64,000 nucleotides of DNA, taken from positions 124,001-188,000 of the forward strand of contig CAVWSN010000036.1 in assembly GCA_963757815.1 (NCBI GenBank), written 5' to 3'. Of this stretch, positions 56,734 through 64,000 are shown in pieces. The position numbers and the translations under genes are program-made. The notes below the pieces were generated by a model. The model had not been told where the DNA came from, did no database searches, and worked only from the letters and a program-made list of their open reading frames with translations. Each line of letters opens with the position of its first letter. Position 1 is the first letter of the stretch. The DNA is from JACVRW01 sp963757815 (GTDB lineage: Bacteria; Actinomycetota; Thermoleophilia; Solirubrobacterales; Thermoleophilaceae).

Positions 56734-57668
56734 TGTGCGGGATCGCGGGGATCATCTACCGCGACGGGGGCGGTGAGCACAGGGTCGGCGCGGACATGAC
56801 CGCGATGCTGCAGGCGATGAAGCACCGCGGCCCCGACTCGACCGGGTATGCCCTCTACCGGCCCGCCGCCGATGACTACGTGATGCACGTGAAGCTCGCT
56901 GAGGCCAACGGCCGCGCCGACTTCGACCTCGAGGCCCGTCTGGGCCGGCAGCGCGAGGAGGTGGAGGCTCGGCTGCGCGGCATGCGCGCTGAGGTGAGCT
57001 CGGTCCAGCCGAGTAGTGACCACGCCATGACCGTGACCTTCGACTTCGACGGTGACCTCAAGCAGCTCGCGGACTACGTCGAGGACGTCCGCGGCACCGA
57101 GGTGCTCTCGCTCGGCCGCACCCTCGAGATCGTCAAGGACCTCGGCGACGCCAACACCGTGGCGGAGGACTACAAGCTGAACGACTACATCGGCACCCAT
57201 GCGATCGGGCACGCCCGGATGGCCACCGAGTCCGACGTCGACATCGCCAACGCGCACCCGTACTGGGCCTATCCGTTCCCGGACGTGGCCGTCGTGCACA
57301 ACGGCCAGCTCACGAACTACCACATGTGGCGGCGCCGGCTCGAGCGCGCCGGCCACCGCTTCCAGTCCGAGTGCGACTCCGAGATCATCGCCGTCTACCT
57401 CGCCGAGCGGATGGCGCAGGGCGACTCGCTCGAGGCCTCCATGCGCCGCAGCCTCGACGAGCTCGACGGCGTCTTCACCTACATCTGCGTGACCGAGGAC
57501 GCGCTCGGAGTGGCCAAGGACGAGCTCGGCGCCAAGCCGCTCGTGCTGTACGAGTCCGACGACATCGTGGCGCTCGCCTCCGAGGAGATCGCGATCCGCA
57601 AGGTGATCGACCGCGAGATCGAGACGTACGACCCCTACGAGGGCGCGGTGATGGTATGGACGCGGTAG
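56733..57668 (+). CDS. mgsA: N-methylglutamate synthase subunit A-like class II glutamine amidotransferase (GlxB type)
   Basis: The 311-aa Ntn-type amidotransferase begins with MCGIAG, whose Cys-2 is the nucleophile that takes the amide (or methylamide) group from the gamma-glutamyl substrate. HRGPDSTGYA and TNYHMWRRRLE are family signatures. It corresponds to the amidotransferase domain of glutamate synthase as a separate chain (GlxB/MgsA). It overlaps glnT by one base and mgsB by 13 bases. Confidence 0.9.
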   Translation: MCGIAGIIYRDGGGEHRVGADMTAMLQAMKHRGPDSTGYALYRPAADDYVMHVKLAEANGRADFDLEARLGRQREEVEARLRGMRAEVSSVQPSSDHAMTVTFDFDGDLKQLADYVEDVRGTEVLSLGRTLEIVKDLGDANTVAEDYKLNDYIGTHAIGHARMATESDVDIANAHPYWAYPFPDVAVVHNGQLTNYHMWRRRLERAGHRFQSECDSEIIAVYLAERMAQGDSLEASMRRSLDELDGVFTYICVTEDALGVAKDELGAKPLVLYESDDIVALASEEIAIRKVIDREIETYDPYEGAVMVWTR

Positions 57669-58450
57669 CGCCCGGCGACATCACGGCCACCTATGACGCC
57701 CGCGGGCTCGTCGAGCTCGACGGGACGATCCCGAAGATCTCGGAGATCGACGGCGAGATTGCGCAGTTCGACGCAAAGGATCTCTCCACGCGCAAGATCA
57801 ACGCCGAGCTGCGCTGGCTGCTATACGAGCAGGGCGTCAAGGACGTGACGGTGCTGAACCCGAGCGCGCGCCATTCGCTCGGCGTGGGGATCCTGACCCG
57901 CTGCCGGCTCACCTTCGAGGGCAGTCTCGGCTACTTCGGGGTCGGCCTGCTGGACGGCGGCGAGGTGCAGGTCAACGGGCGCGTCGGCTGGTCGGTGGCC
58001 GAGAACATGATGTCGGGCGTCGTGGTCGTGGAGGGCAACTCCGGCTCGCTGGCCGGGGCCGCGCTGCGCGGCGGCGACCTCGTAATCAAGGGCCGCACCG
58101 GCGCCCGCACCGGAATCGACCAGAAGGGCGGCACGATCATCGTCATGGGCAGCGCCGGCTCGATGACGGGCTTCATGATGCAGCGCGGCCGCCAGATCAT
58201 CCTCGGCGACGTGGGCCACGGCCTCGGCGACTCGATGTACGACGGGACGCTCTACGTGGCCGGCAAGATCGCCTCGCTCGGAATCGACTGCGTCGAGGGC
58301 GAGTGGACCGACGCCGACACCGAGCTGATCGAGCGCAAGTTCCGCATCTACGGGCTCGGCGAGCCGCCCGAGCTCCAGAAGTTCGTCTGCGGCAAGAAGC
58401 TCTACAACTACGACAACCTCGAGCCGAGTGAACGGAAGCTGGTGCTCTGA
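57656..58450 (+). CDS. mgsB: N-methylglutamate synthase subunit B-like GXGXG protein (GlxC type)
   Basis: The 264-aa right-handed beta-helix contains the GXGXG-type repeats (GNSGSLAGAALRGGDLVIKG, GSAGSMTGFMMQRGRQIILG, GHGLGDSMYDGTLYVAGK) of the glutamate synthase C-terminal domain, here as an independent subunit. It is structural and links the amidotransferase with the FMN domain. It starts inside the end of mgsA and shares one base with mgsC. Confidence 0.9.
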   Translation: MDAVAPGDITATYDARGLVELDGTIPKISEIDGEIAQFDAKDLSTRKINAELRWLLYEQGVKDVTVLNPSARHSLGVGILTRCRLTFEGSLGYFGVGLLDGGEVQVNGRVGWSVAENMMSGVVVVEGNSGSLAGAALRGGDLVIKGRTGARTGIDQKGGTIIVMGSAGSMTGFMMQRGRQIILGDVGHGLGDSMYDGTLYVAGKIASLGIDCVEGEWTDADTELIERKFRIYGLGEPPELQKFVCGKKLYNYDNLEPSERKLVL

Positions 58451-59913
58451 TGGCACCACCGGCCGACGAGAACGCACCCGCCCGCCGCACGGTCCTCGGG
58501 CACAGCCAGATCTTCACGCCCGAGGTCATCGACGACATCCACATGAAGGCCGAGCTCGGTCGCTACCGGATGCGCGGCTTCTCGATGTTCAAGAAGATCC
58601 CGCACTGGGACGAGCTGATGTTCCTGCCGGGCACGCTTACCCGATTCGTGATCGAGGGCTATCGCGAGAAGTGCGTGACGAAGACGGTGCTGGGCGCGCG
58701 CTTCGCCAAGAACCCGATCGAGCTCGACATCCCCGTCTACATCACCGGCATGAGCTTCGGCGCGCTCTCGCTCGAGGCGAAGATGGCGCTGGCCAAGGGC
58801 GCCTCCATGGCCGGCACCGCCACCTGCTCGGGAGAGGGCGGGATGACCCCGCCCGAGCGCGACCTCTCGACCAAGTGGTACTACCAGATCATCCAGAGCC
58901 GGTACGGGTTCAACCCGCACCACCTGATGCTGGCCGACGCCGTCGAGTTCTTCATCGGCCAGGGCTGCAAGGTCGGGCTGGGCGGGCACCTGATGGGGCA
59001 GAAGGTGACCGAGCAGGTGGCCGAGATGCGCTCGCTGCCGGCGGGCATCGACCAGCGCTCGCCGGCCCGCCACCCCGACTGGCTCGGCCCCGACGACCTG
59101 TCGCTCAAGGTCCAGGAGACGCGCGAGGCCACCAACTACGAGATCCCCATCCAGCTCAAGCTGGGCGCCGCGCGCGTGTACGACGACGTGCGCATGGCGG
59201 CCAAGTGCGGGCCGGACATCATCTACCTCGACGGCGCCGAGGGCAGCACCGGCGCGGGCCCCCATCTCGCCACCGAGGAGACCGGCATCCCGCTGATGGC
59301 GGCGATCCCGGAGGCGCGCCGCGCACTCGAGGACGTCGGGCTCGCCGACGAGATCGACCTCGTGGTGGCCGGCGGGATCCGCAACGGCGGCGACGTGGCC
59401 AAGTGCCTGGCGCTGGGCGCCACCGCCGTCGCGATCGGCACCTCCGCGCTGATGGCGCTCAACTGCAACAAGGAGATCCCGGGCGTCACGGACTACGAGG
59501 GGACGGTCGGCGTGCCGGCGGGCCAGTGCTACCACTGCCACACGGGCCGCTGCCCGGTGGGGATCACGACCCAGGACCCCGAGCTCCGCAAGCGCCTGCA
59601 CGTGGAGGAGGCGGCGCACCGCGTCTACAACTTCCTGCACACGCTCACGCTCGAGGTGCAGATGCTCGCCCGCGCGTGCGGCAAGACGAACATCCACAGC
59701 CTCGAGCCGGAGGACCTCGCCGCCCTCACCACCGAGGCCGCCGCGATGGCGCGCGTGCCACTCGCGGGCACGGATTACATCCCCGGCGTGTCCGAGAGCC
59801 GCGCGCTCGAGGAGATCAAGACGATGCTCGACCGCTATCTCGAGAACCCCGTTGACGACCTGCCGGCCGTGGCCGCGCGGGCCAACGGCGGCGGCACGGA
59901 GGAGACGGCATGA
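58450..59913 (+). CDS. mgsC: N-methylglutamate synthase subunit C-like FMN-binding glutamate synthase protein (GlxD type)
   Basis: The 487-aa TIM-barrel protein of the glutamate synthase central/FMN domain has ITGMSFGALSLEAKMALAKG, YLDGAEGSTGAGP and GGIRNGGDVAKCLALGATAV. The [3Fe-4S] motif CYHCHTGRCPVG is near 360. It uses 2-oxoglutarate and the transferred (methyl)amine to form glutamate or N-methylglutamate. It overlaps both neighbours by 1-4 bases. The split A-B-C set is diagnostic of the N-methylglutamate pathway (or the related glx set). Confidence 0.92.
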   Translation: MAPPADENAPARRTVLGHSQIFTPEVIDDIHMKAELGRYRMRGFSMFKKIPHWDELMFLPGTLTRFVIEGYREKCVTKTVLGARFAKNPIELDIPVYITGMSFGALSLEAKMALAKGASMAGTATCSGEGGMTPPERDLSTKWYYQIIQSRYGFNPHHLMLADAVEFFIGQGCKVGLGGHLMGQKVTEQVAEMRSLPAGIDQRSPARHPDWLGPDDLSLKVQETREATNYEIPIQLKLGAARVYDDVRMAAKCGPDIIYLDGAEGSTGAGPHLATEETGIPLMAAIPEARRALEDVGLADEIDLVVAGGIRNGGDVAKCLALGATAVAIGTSALMALNCNKEIPGVTDYEGTVGVPAGQCYHCHTGRCPVGITTQDPELRKRLHVEEAAHRVYNFLHTLTLEVQMLARACGKTNIHSLEPEDLAALTTEAAAMARVPLAGTDYIPGVSESRALEEIKTMLDRYLENPVDDLPAVAARANGGGTEETA

Positions 59914-60353
59914 CGCGCGTCGACGAGGTGAAGGAACCCCAGAAGGTCATCTCGATCGACGCCGAGTACCTGTCGGGCCGGCGCTTCCCGTACCAGGAGG
60001 ACATCGCGCTCGTCGATGACATCGACCTGATCGCGGCCACGCCGGGAGAGGACATCAACTGGCTCGAGGACATCGAGTTGCTCGAGGAGGACGGCACCCC
60101 GGCGGTGTTCGACCGCTACTCGAACTCCTTCCTCAAGATCTACTTCCCGATCCCCGAGGGGCGGGAGAACGAGATCGCGCGCAAGGTGCTGATCGCCCAC
60201 CTGCAGGCCGGCAACTCGTACGGGATCCGCCTGAAGGAGACCCACTGCAAGTTCCCGCAGCCCGAGCTCGGGCCCTGGGTCGAGGACTCGAGGACGGTAG
60301 GGGAGGATTGGCGCCCGCCCGTGCTCGAGGGCTGGGAGCCGCCGCTCCACTGA
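59910..60353 (+). CDS. conserved-looking protein of unknown function in the mgs operon, 147 aa
   Basis: An acidic, soluble protein with no signal, helix or metal motif. It has an N-terminal YLSGRRFPYQEDIALVDDID and a C-terminal domain (NSFLKIYFPIPEGRENEIAR, AGNSYGIRLKETHCKFPQPE). I recognise no family. It overlaps mgsC by four bases (ATGA) and is one base before the FAD oxidoreductase, so it must be co-expressed with the synthase. It may be an assembly factor, an extra subunit or a substrate-channel partner. Confidence 0.75.
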   Translation: MTRVDEVKEPQKVISIDAEYLSGRRFPYQEDIALVDDIDLIAATPGEDINWLEDIELLEEDGTPAVFDRYSNSFLKIYFPIPEGRENEIARKVLIAHLQAGNSYGIRLKETHCKFPQPELGPWVEDSRTVGEDWRPPVLEGWEPPLH

Positions 60354-60354
60354 C

Positions 60355-61614
60355 ATGCGTTCGGTTCCCTACCTGGTAATAGGGGCCGGAGTCCACGGGC
60401 TGTCGACCGCCTGGCACCTCGCCGAGCAGGGCGAGGAGGTGCTCGTCGTCGACAAGACCTCCGTGGCGGCGGGCGCATCCGGGATCGCCTGCGGGGTGGT
60501 CCGCAACAACTACTTCCAGCCCGCGATGCAGGAGCTGATGGCGGCCTGCGTGGAGATCTGGGAGTCCGACCCCGAGACGCTCGCCTACCACGGCTCCGGC
60601 TACATCGCGCTCGGCGACGGCGCCCAGGAGGACGACCTGACGACGGTGTTCGAGCGCCAGCAGCGGATCGGCTACGACTCCGAGCTGATCACGGGCGAGG
60701 CGGAGGTGGCGGCCCACATGCGCGCGCTCTTCCCCGACTGGCGCGCGCCCGGGCTCAGCGTCTGCCTGCACGAGCACCAGGGCGGCTTCGCCTTCAACCG
60801 TGACTCGATGCTCGGGCTGGCGTCCAAGGCCCGCGCCGCGGGGGCCTCGATCGAGGAGGGCGTGGAGGTCACAGGCTTCGAGCTCGACGGGTCGGGCGCG
60901 GTCACGCGCGTCGACACGAGCGCCGGGCCGATCGCGCCGGAGCAGGTGGTGGTGGCGGTCGGCCCGTGGATCGCCGGGCTGTGGGAGCAGCTCGGATTGC
61001 CGCGGCGACTCGAGGTCGCGGGCTCGGAACGCGAGATGTGGACCTACTGGTACCTCCAGGAGGGCGAGATCGACGTCGACCCGAGCGTGTTCGTCACGGC
61101 CGACGGCTCGCTGCCGCCGGTCCTGCACGTGGACTCGAGTACGCCGCTTCACGCGGACAGCGGCGAGCTCGTGACCGACGAGCAGTGGGGGATCTACGTC
61201 AAGCAGGACAAGCACTCGGTCCAGGGCGGCGCCTCTCCGCTTCCGAGAGGCCACGAGTTCGAGGTCGATCCCTATCCGACCGGCACCGTGGAGGAGGGCT
61301 TCCCCGATCTCTGGTGCGCGGCGCTCTCACACTGCATGGAGCGCTTCGAGGGCTCACGCCCGAGGTACCGCCAGGTCCGCTCGGGAGGCGTGGGGGCCTT
61401 CACCGCGGACAACTTCCCGGTGTTCGACTACATGCGCCCCAACGTATTCGTGGCGGCGGACTCGAACCACGGCTACAAGATGATCGCCGTCGGCAGGGAG
61501 ATCGCCCGCGTGCTCGGCGGCGAGCACTCCTCGCTCCTGCATCCCTTCCGCTACGAGCGTTTCGCGACCGGGGACCTGCACCCGGTTTCGCACAGCCCGT
61601 ATCCCTGGAGCTAG
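60355..61614 (+). CDS. FAD-dependent amine oxidoreductase (DAO superfamily)
   Basis: The 419-aa protein has a DAO-type N-terminus YLVIGAGVHGLSTAWHLAEQ, ASGIACGVVRNNYFQPAMQE, and a C-terminal DSNHGYKMIAVGREIARVL. It is related to SoxB and monomeric sarcosine/N-methyl-amino-acid oxidases but lacks the GGVIRHD flavin-His context of SoxB. It ends the mgs operon, so it may oxidise another N-methylated or secondary amine (for example dimethylglycine or N-methyl amino acids). The substrate is inference. Confidence 0.85.
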   Translation: MRSVPYLVIGAGVHGLSTAWHLAEQGEEVLVVDKTSVAAGASGIACGVVRNNYFQPAMQELMAACVEIWESDPETLAYHGSGYIALGDGAQEDDLTTVFERQQRIGYDSELITGEAEVAAHMRALFPDWRAPGLSVCLHEHQGGFAFNRDSMLGLASKARAAGASIEEGVEVTGFELDGSGAVTRVDTSAGPIAPEQVVVAVGPWIAGLWEQLGLPRRLEVAGSEREMWTYWYLQEGEIDVDPSVFVTADGSLPPVLHVDSSTPLHADSGELVTDEQWGIYVKQDKHSVQGGASPLPRGHEFEVDPYPTGTVEEGFPDLWCAALSHCMERFEGSRPRYRQVRSGGVGAFTADNFPVFDYMRPNVFVAADSNHGYKMIAVGREIARVLGGEHSSLLHPFRYERFATGDLHPVSHSPYPWS

Positions 61615-61642
61615 CGGGAGCCGCGCGCGGTCGACGCACGCG

Positions 61643-61679
61643 ATCTACGTTGCCGACAACTATTATGGCCAACGTAGAT
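61643..61679 (-). repeat. palindromic element, copy 2
   Basis: ATCTACGTTG (61643-61652) and CAACGTAGAT (61670-61679) form a perfect 10-bp inverted repeat with a 17-bp centre. The reverse complement of 61645-61677 matches 26571-26603 at 26 of 33 positions. It lies in the convergent gap between the FAD oxidoreductase and MarR genes. The centre contains CAACTATT, which recurs in the MarR-DUF3224 promoter. It could be a terminator-like structure, a dispersed repeat or an operator. Confidence 0.7.
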
Positions 61680-61712
61680 AGGACGGCCCGGGCGGCGGAA
61701 TTTCGGCCCCCA

Positions 61713-62282
61713 TCACTGCTGTCGTTCCAACCGGGAAGCCGCCCCGTAGCGCTCCCGCGCGGCCCGCGCGACGGGACAGTTCCCCTCCTCGCGCCCGCAG
61801 GCCGTCATGTCGCACAGCCGGCACATCCAGCGCGTCGCGCCCGGTCCGCGCATGAGGCCGGGCAGGACCCGCGAGAGCGCGTCCTCGAACGCCTCGCGCT
61901 CGGCCGGGCTGAGCGGCGACAGCGCCTCCTCGAGCACCTCCGCCCGGGAGGCGGCGACCCGCTCCGCGGCGCGCCGGCCGGCGGCGGTGAGGTGGACCGA
62001 GACGGAGCGGCCGTCGCGTCCGGGGCGGCGTGTGACGTAGCCGGCGTCCTGCAGCCGGTCGAGCAGCCGCACGGTGCCCGACGGGGTCAGCCCGAGGACC
62101 TGCCGAAGCAGGCCGACGGAGGGGCGGTCGAGGAACTGATGCATGGCCGACAGCGCGATCGCCGCCGTCTCGGACTGCCCCGCGGCGTCGCCGACCGCGT
62201 CCGAAGTGCGGTCGGCCACCGACAGCGACAGCGCCCCGAGGAGGTTGCCCGCCCGGTCGAGCCGCTGCCGGCCCTCGCTCAC
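61713..62282 (-). CDS. MarR-family regulator with Cys-rich C-terminus
   Basis: The 189-aa protein has a MarR winged helix (LLRQVLGLTPSGTVRLLDRL, then GYVTRRPGRDGRSVSVHLT) and a C-terminal four-Cys cluster WMCRLCDMTACGREEGNCPV. The cluster may bind zinc or an Fe-S centre and make DNA binding redox-sensitive. It is the second gene after DUF3224, with GTGA overlap. Autoregulation through the repeats at 62692-62718 is likely. Confidence 0.9.
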   Translation of the reverse strand: MSEGRQRLDRAGNLLGALSLSVADRTSDAVGDAAGQSETAAIALSAMHQFLDRPSVGLLRQVLGLTPSGTVRLLDRLQDAGYVTRRPGRDGRSVSVHLTAAGRRAAERVAASRAEVLEEALSPLSPAEREAFEDALSRVLPGLMRGPGATRWMCRLCDMTACGREEGNCPVARAARERYGAASRLERQQ

Positions 62283-62680
62283 TCGAAGTCGCAGTCGAGG
62301 GTCATCGACGCCTCGGAGGCCCGCGGCGCGCTGAACCGCCCCTGGCCGCGCAGCCCGCTGAGCTCACCGGTGCCCGAGCCGGGCACGACCGAGAGCTGGC
62401 CCTTCGCCTCGGTGCCGTCGAAGCTCCCGTCGGTCTGGAGGAGGACGAAGCTCCCCGAGCGGCCGCCCAGGCGGCCGTCTATGCGCTGGAGCCCGACGAA
62501 GTCCGCGGTCTGGTCGGGCCGGTAGTACATGAGCCACTCGACGCTGCCCTCTCCCTCGATGTCGCCGGAGAAGCTCTGCTTGACGCTGGCCTGGGTGAGC
62601 TTGCGTCCATCCTCCTCCTCGGAGTAGGCCGACTCGTCCCAGCCCTCGATCTTGAAGATGCCTGTGAGGCGCTCTGCCAT
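62279..62680 (-). CDS. DUF3224-family protein
   Basis: The 133-aa beta-barrel-like protein has FKIEGWDESAYSEEEDG, ASVKQSFSGDIEGEGSVEWL, FVGLQRIDGRLGGRSGSFVL and a closing LSGLRGQGRFSA, the usual DUF3224 pattern (allene-oxide-cyclase-like barrel). Function is unknown. DUF3224 with a MarR/TetR regulator is a common pair, possibly for stress or small-molecule binding. It overlaps the MarR gene by four bases. Confidence 0.88.
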   Translation of the reverse strand: MAERLTGIFKIEGWDESAYSEEEDGRKLTQASVKQSFSGDIEGEGSVEWLMYYRPDQTADFVGLQRIDGRLGGRSGSFVLLQTDGSFDGTEAKGQLSVVPGSGTGELSGLRGQGRFSAPRASEASMTLDCDFE

Positions 62681-62691
62681 CGTGATGCTCC

Positions 62692-62718
62692 CAACTATTG
62701 TGTGAGTCAGTCAACTAT
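62692..62718 (-). promoter_or_regulatory. candidate operator of the DUF3224-MarR operon
   Basis: CAACTAT occurs at 62692-62698 and again at 62712-62718, a direct repeat 20 bp apart, just upstream of the DUF3224 start (62680). The surrounding 25 bp are AT-rich. Typical MarR proteins bind such sites in their own promoter. The extended word CAACTATT (AATAGTTG on the other strand) also occurs in both copies of the 33-bp element. Confidence 0.5.
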
Positions 62719-62850
62719 CTATTTGCCCGACGTCCGCCGGTCTCAAACCCTCGCTGAGCGCCCGCGCACCTGCGTATAGCATCGCCCCATGCCCCTGACC
62801 CCGCCCTGGCGCCGCCGCAGCGCAACGTCCTGAGCGGGAGCGGCTCGGTC

Positions 62851-63228
62851 ATGAGCAGCCTGGATCGGTCCTGCGCGGGCCGCCGATCTCGGTCAGCTGC
62901 AAGTGCGGCGAGAAGCGCGACCTGCGCTACGGGGAGGCCTGGACCTGCGAGCGCTGCGGCCGGCGTTGGAATACGACACAGATTCCGGCCGAGCAGTACG
63001 CAGCAGATCCGCCAGACGCAGCTGCGCTTCCGCGTGCTGCCGGTGGTGTACGGCCTGCTGGTGGCCGGTGTGGCGCTCTTCTTCCTCCTCACCGGCAACA
63101 TCTTCTCGTTGTTCGTCCTGCTGCCGGTGGGCACCATGGCCTGGTTCTTCTTCATCCAGCCCGTCCACCGCCGGCGCTATCGCCGCGCGATCGCGGACCT
63201 GCCGCGCTGGAAGCTGAGCCCGGAGTAG
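62851..63228 (+). CDS. zinc-ribbon protein with two membrane helices, frameshifted
   Basis: Two frames join to give an N-terminal zinc ribbon (SCKCGEKRDLRYGEAWTCER, then CG) followed after an extra G near 63007 by IRQTQLRFRVLPVVYGLLVA and two helices (VYGLLVAGVALFFLLTG; IFSLFVLLPVGTMAWFFFI), ending RRAIADLPRWKL. Total about 120 aa. The exact start is unclear because the 5' part (62850-62870) may contain another indel. Function is unknown; such proteins are often small membrane regulators. Confidence 0.6.
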   Translation: MSSLDRSCAGRRSRSAASAARSATCATGRPGPASAAAGVGIRHRFRPSSTQQIRQTQLRFRVLPVVYGLLVAGVALFFLLTGNIFSLFVLLPVGTMAWFFFIQPVHRRRYRRAIADLPRWKLSPE

Positions 63229-63238
63229 ACCTCCGGCG

Positions 63239-64000
63239 CTACGTCGTCGAGGCGGTGGCGGTGGGGACCGCGGCCGCCTCCGTGGGCGTCTGGGGTACCT
63301 CCTCGCGTAGCCGGAGACCCGTCCTGTCCTGCACCAGGTGGCGGAACATCCAGAACAGGAGCGAGACCGCGAGCACGATCACGCCCACCCAGGTCTTGTC
63401 CAAGCCGTAGCCGTACTCGTCCGCATAGATGAATCCGCCCACCACGATGAAGAGCAGGTTCGCGGCGGCGAGCAGCCCGGCGATCGGCAGCCAGATCAGC
63501 CGACAGCTTGATCGGCCGCGGCCAGGCCGGCCGGTCGCGCCGCAGCAAGAGGAAGCCGGTCAAGGCGAACACGTGGGAGAGCATGTAGCCGAGGTTGCCC
63601 GCGGCGATGATCTCGATCGCTCCGGCGAAGTACGTGAGCAGGAACAGGTTCAGCACGGCGTCGACGGTCATAGCGCGCGCTGGGACGTTGTTGCCGCTCA
63701 GCACACCGAGCTCCTTGATCGTCATGCCGTCCTTGGAGATGCCGTACAGCGCCCGTGAGCCATCCATGGTGGCCGTGTTCATCGACAAGAGCAGGCCGGC
63801 GATCAGGCACAGGACCATCACCGTTCCCAAGAAATCTCCGACGAGGATGTCGAAGGCCTGCGTGTAGAACGAGATGAACGTTGCGTCCTCCGCGATCGTC
63901 GCCGTGCCGAGCGTGCCGCCAATGCCCAGCGGCAGGAGCGCGTAGACCACCACGGAGAATGCGGCGGCCGCCCGAAGCGCCCTGGGCGTATCAAACTCAG
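63239..64000 (-). CDS. APC-family amino acid permease, C-terminal part, frameshifted and cut by the window end
   Basis: The reading from the window edge begins FDTPRALRAAAAFS and contains hydrophobic helices (MVLCLIAGLLLSMNTATMDG, SRALYGISKDGMTIKE and onward), typical of APC permeases. The frame shifts near 63499-63503; the other frame continues LIWLPIAGLLAAANLLFIVV and ends with a cytoplasmic tail at 63239. Substrate unknown; the C1/amine island nearby makes an amine or amino acid possible. The N-terminal helices lie beyond 64000. Confidence 0.83.

Overview
Organism and evidence. The window is very GC-rich, with dense genes, many GTG starts and many 1-14 bp gene overlaps (GTGA, ATGA, TGATG). 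Marker genes point to an actinobacterium: hpt-ftsH-folP-folB-folK order, an InhA-type enoyl-ACP reductase in a FAS-II cluster, a Ser/Thr kinase facing an FHA protein, GAF-HisKA_3/NarL two-component genes, ClpC and SSI-like inhibitor remnants. Thermoleophilia (Solirubrobacterales/Gaiellales-like) is my best guess, as inference only. Recurrent -10 boxes are TAGACT, TAGGCT, TATACT and TATAGT, several with an extended TGN. No tRNA, rRNA, CRISPR array, IS element or phage gene was seen, and no gene-free stretch exceeds 300 bp (the longest is 35055-35292). Layout. 1-5182: aldehyde dehydrogenase and nucleoside/purine salvage (deoC, divergent deoB, LOG-family protein, guanine deaminase joined in frame to hypoxanthine phosphoribosyltransferase). 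5293-11962: ftsH, an ArAE/FUSC membrane protein, a lipoprotein, a LysR regulator and folate genes folP-folB-folK. 11989-16811: a small Cys-rich protein, a histidine kinase/response regulator pair, an FCD-type GntR regulator and both E1 subunits of a pyruvate-dehydrogenase-type complex. 17873-26487: a compact fatty-acid operon (fabD, fabH, fabG, acpP, fabF, acyl-CoA carboxylase beta, SGNH hydrolase, MaoC dehydratase, InhA-like reductase), then a VOC protein and coaX. 26533-30707: a decayed AbiEi/DUF559-type gene, dus, greA with a terminator-like leader, and lysS. 30853-37923: FHA-HTH protein, Ser/Thr kinase with an extracellular beta-propeller, a second propeller protein, a lipoprotein and clpC. 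37938-47443: accessory block with GNAT, lysyl-oxidase-like protein, large LuxR ATPase, alkyl-DHAP-synthase-like flavoenzyme, acyltransferase remnant, epimerase, SSI-like lipoprotein remnant and CDGSH protein. 47542-61614: a C1/methylamine island. The rest: MarR-DUF3224 operon, a zinc-ribbon membrane protein and an APC permease cut by the window end. The main system. Four genes like heterotetrameric sarcosine oxidase (delta, alpha, gamma, beta), then formate-tetrahydrofolate ligase, a HutC-type GntR regulator, a GlnT/gamma-glutamylmethylamide-synthetase-like gene, the three split glutamate-synthase-like subunits of N-methylglutamate synthase, an unknown 147-aa protein and a second FAD amine oxidase. 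This matches a complete N-methylglutamate route: methylamine + glutamate -> gamma-glutamylmethylamide -> N-methylglutamate -> glutamate + methylene-THF. The alpha subunit carries two Cys-rich iron-sulfur motifs, which suggests a dehydrogenase rather than an O2-using oxidase. A shared 17-bp motif (13/17 identical) sits inside the core promoter of both operons and is a good candidate operator for the GntR regulator encoded between them. Data quality. At least a dozen genes, including ones expected to be essential or intact (fabD, dus, sarcosine-oxidase alpha, glnT), are broken by single 1-base indels. Most look like assembly errors, so frameshifted genes are annotated over their full reconstructed span.
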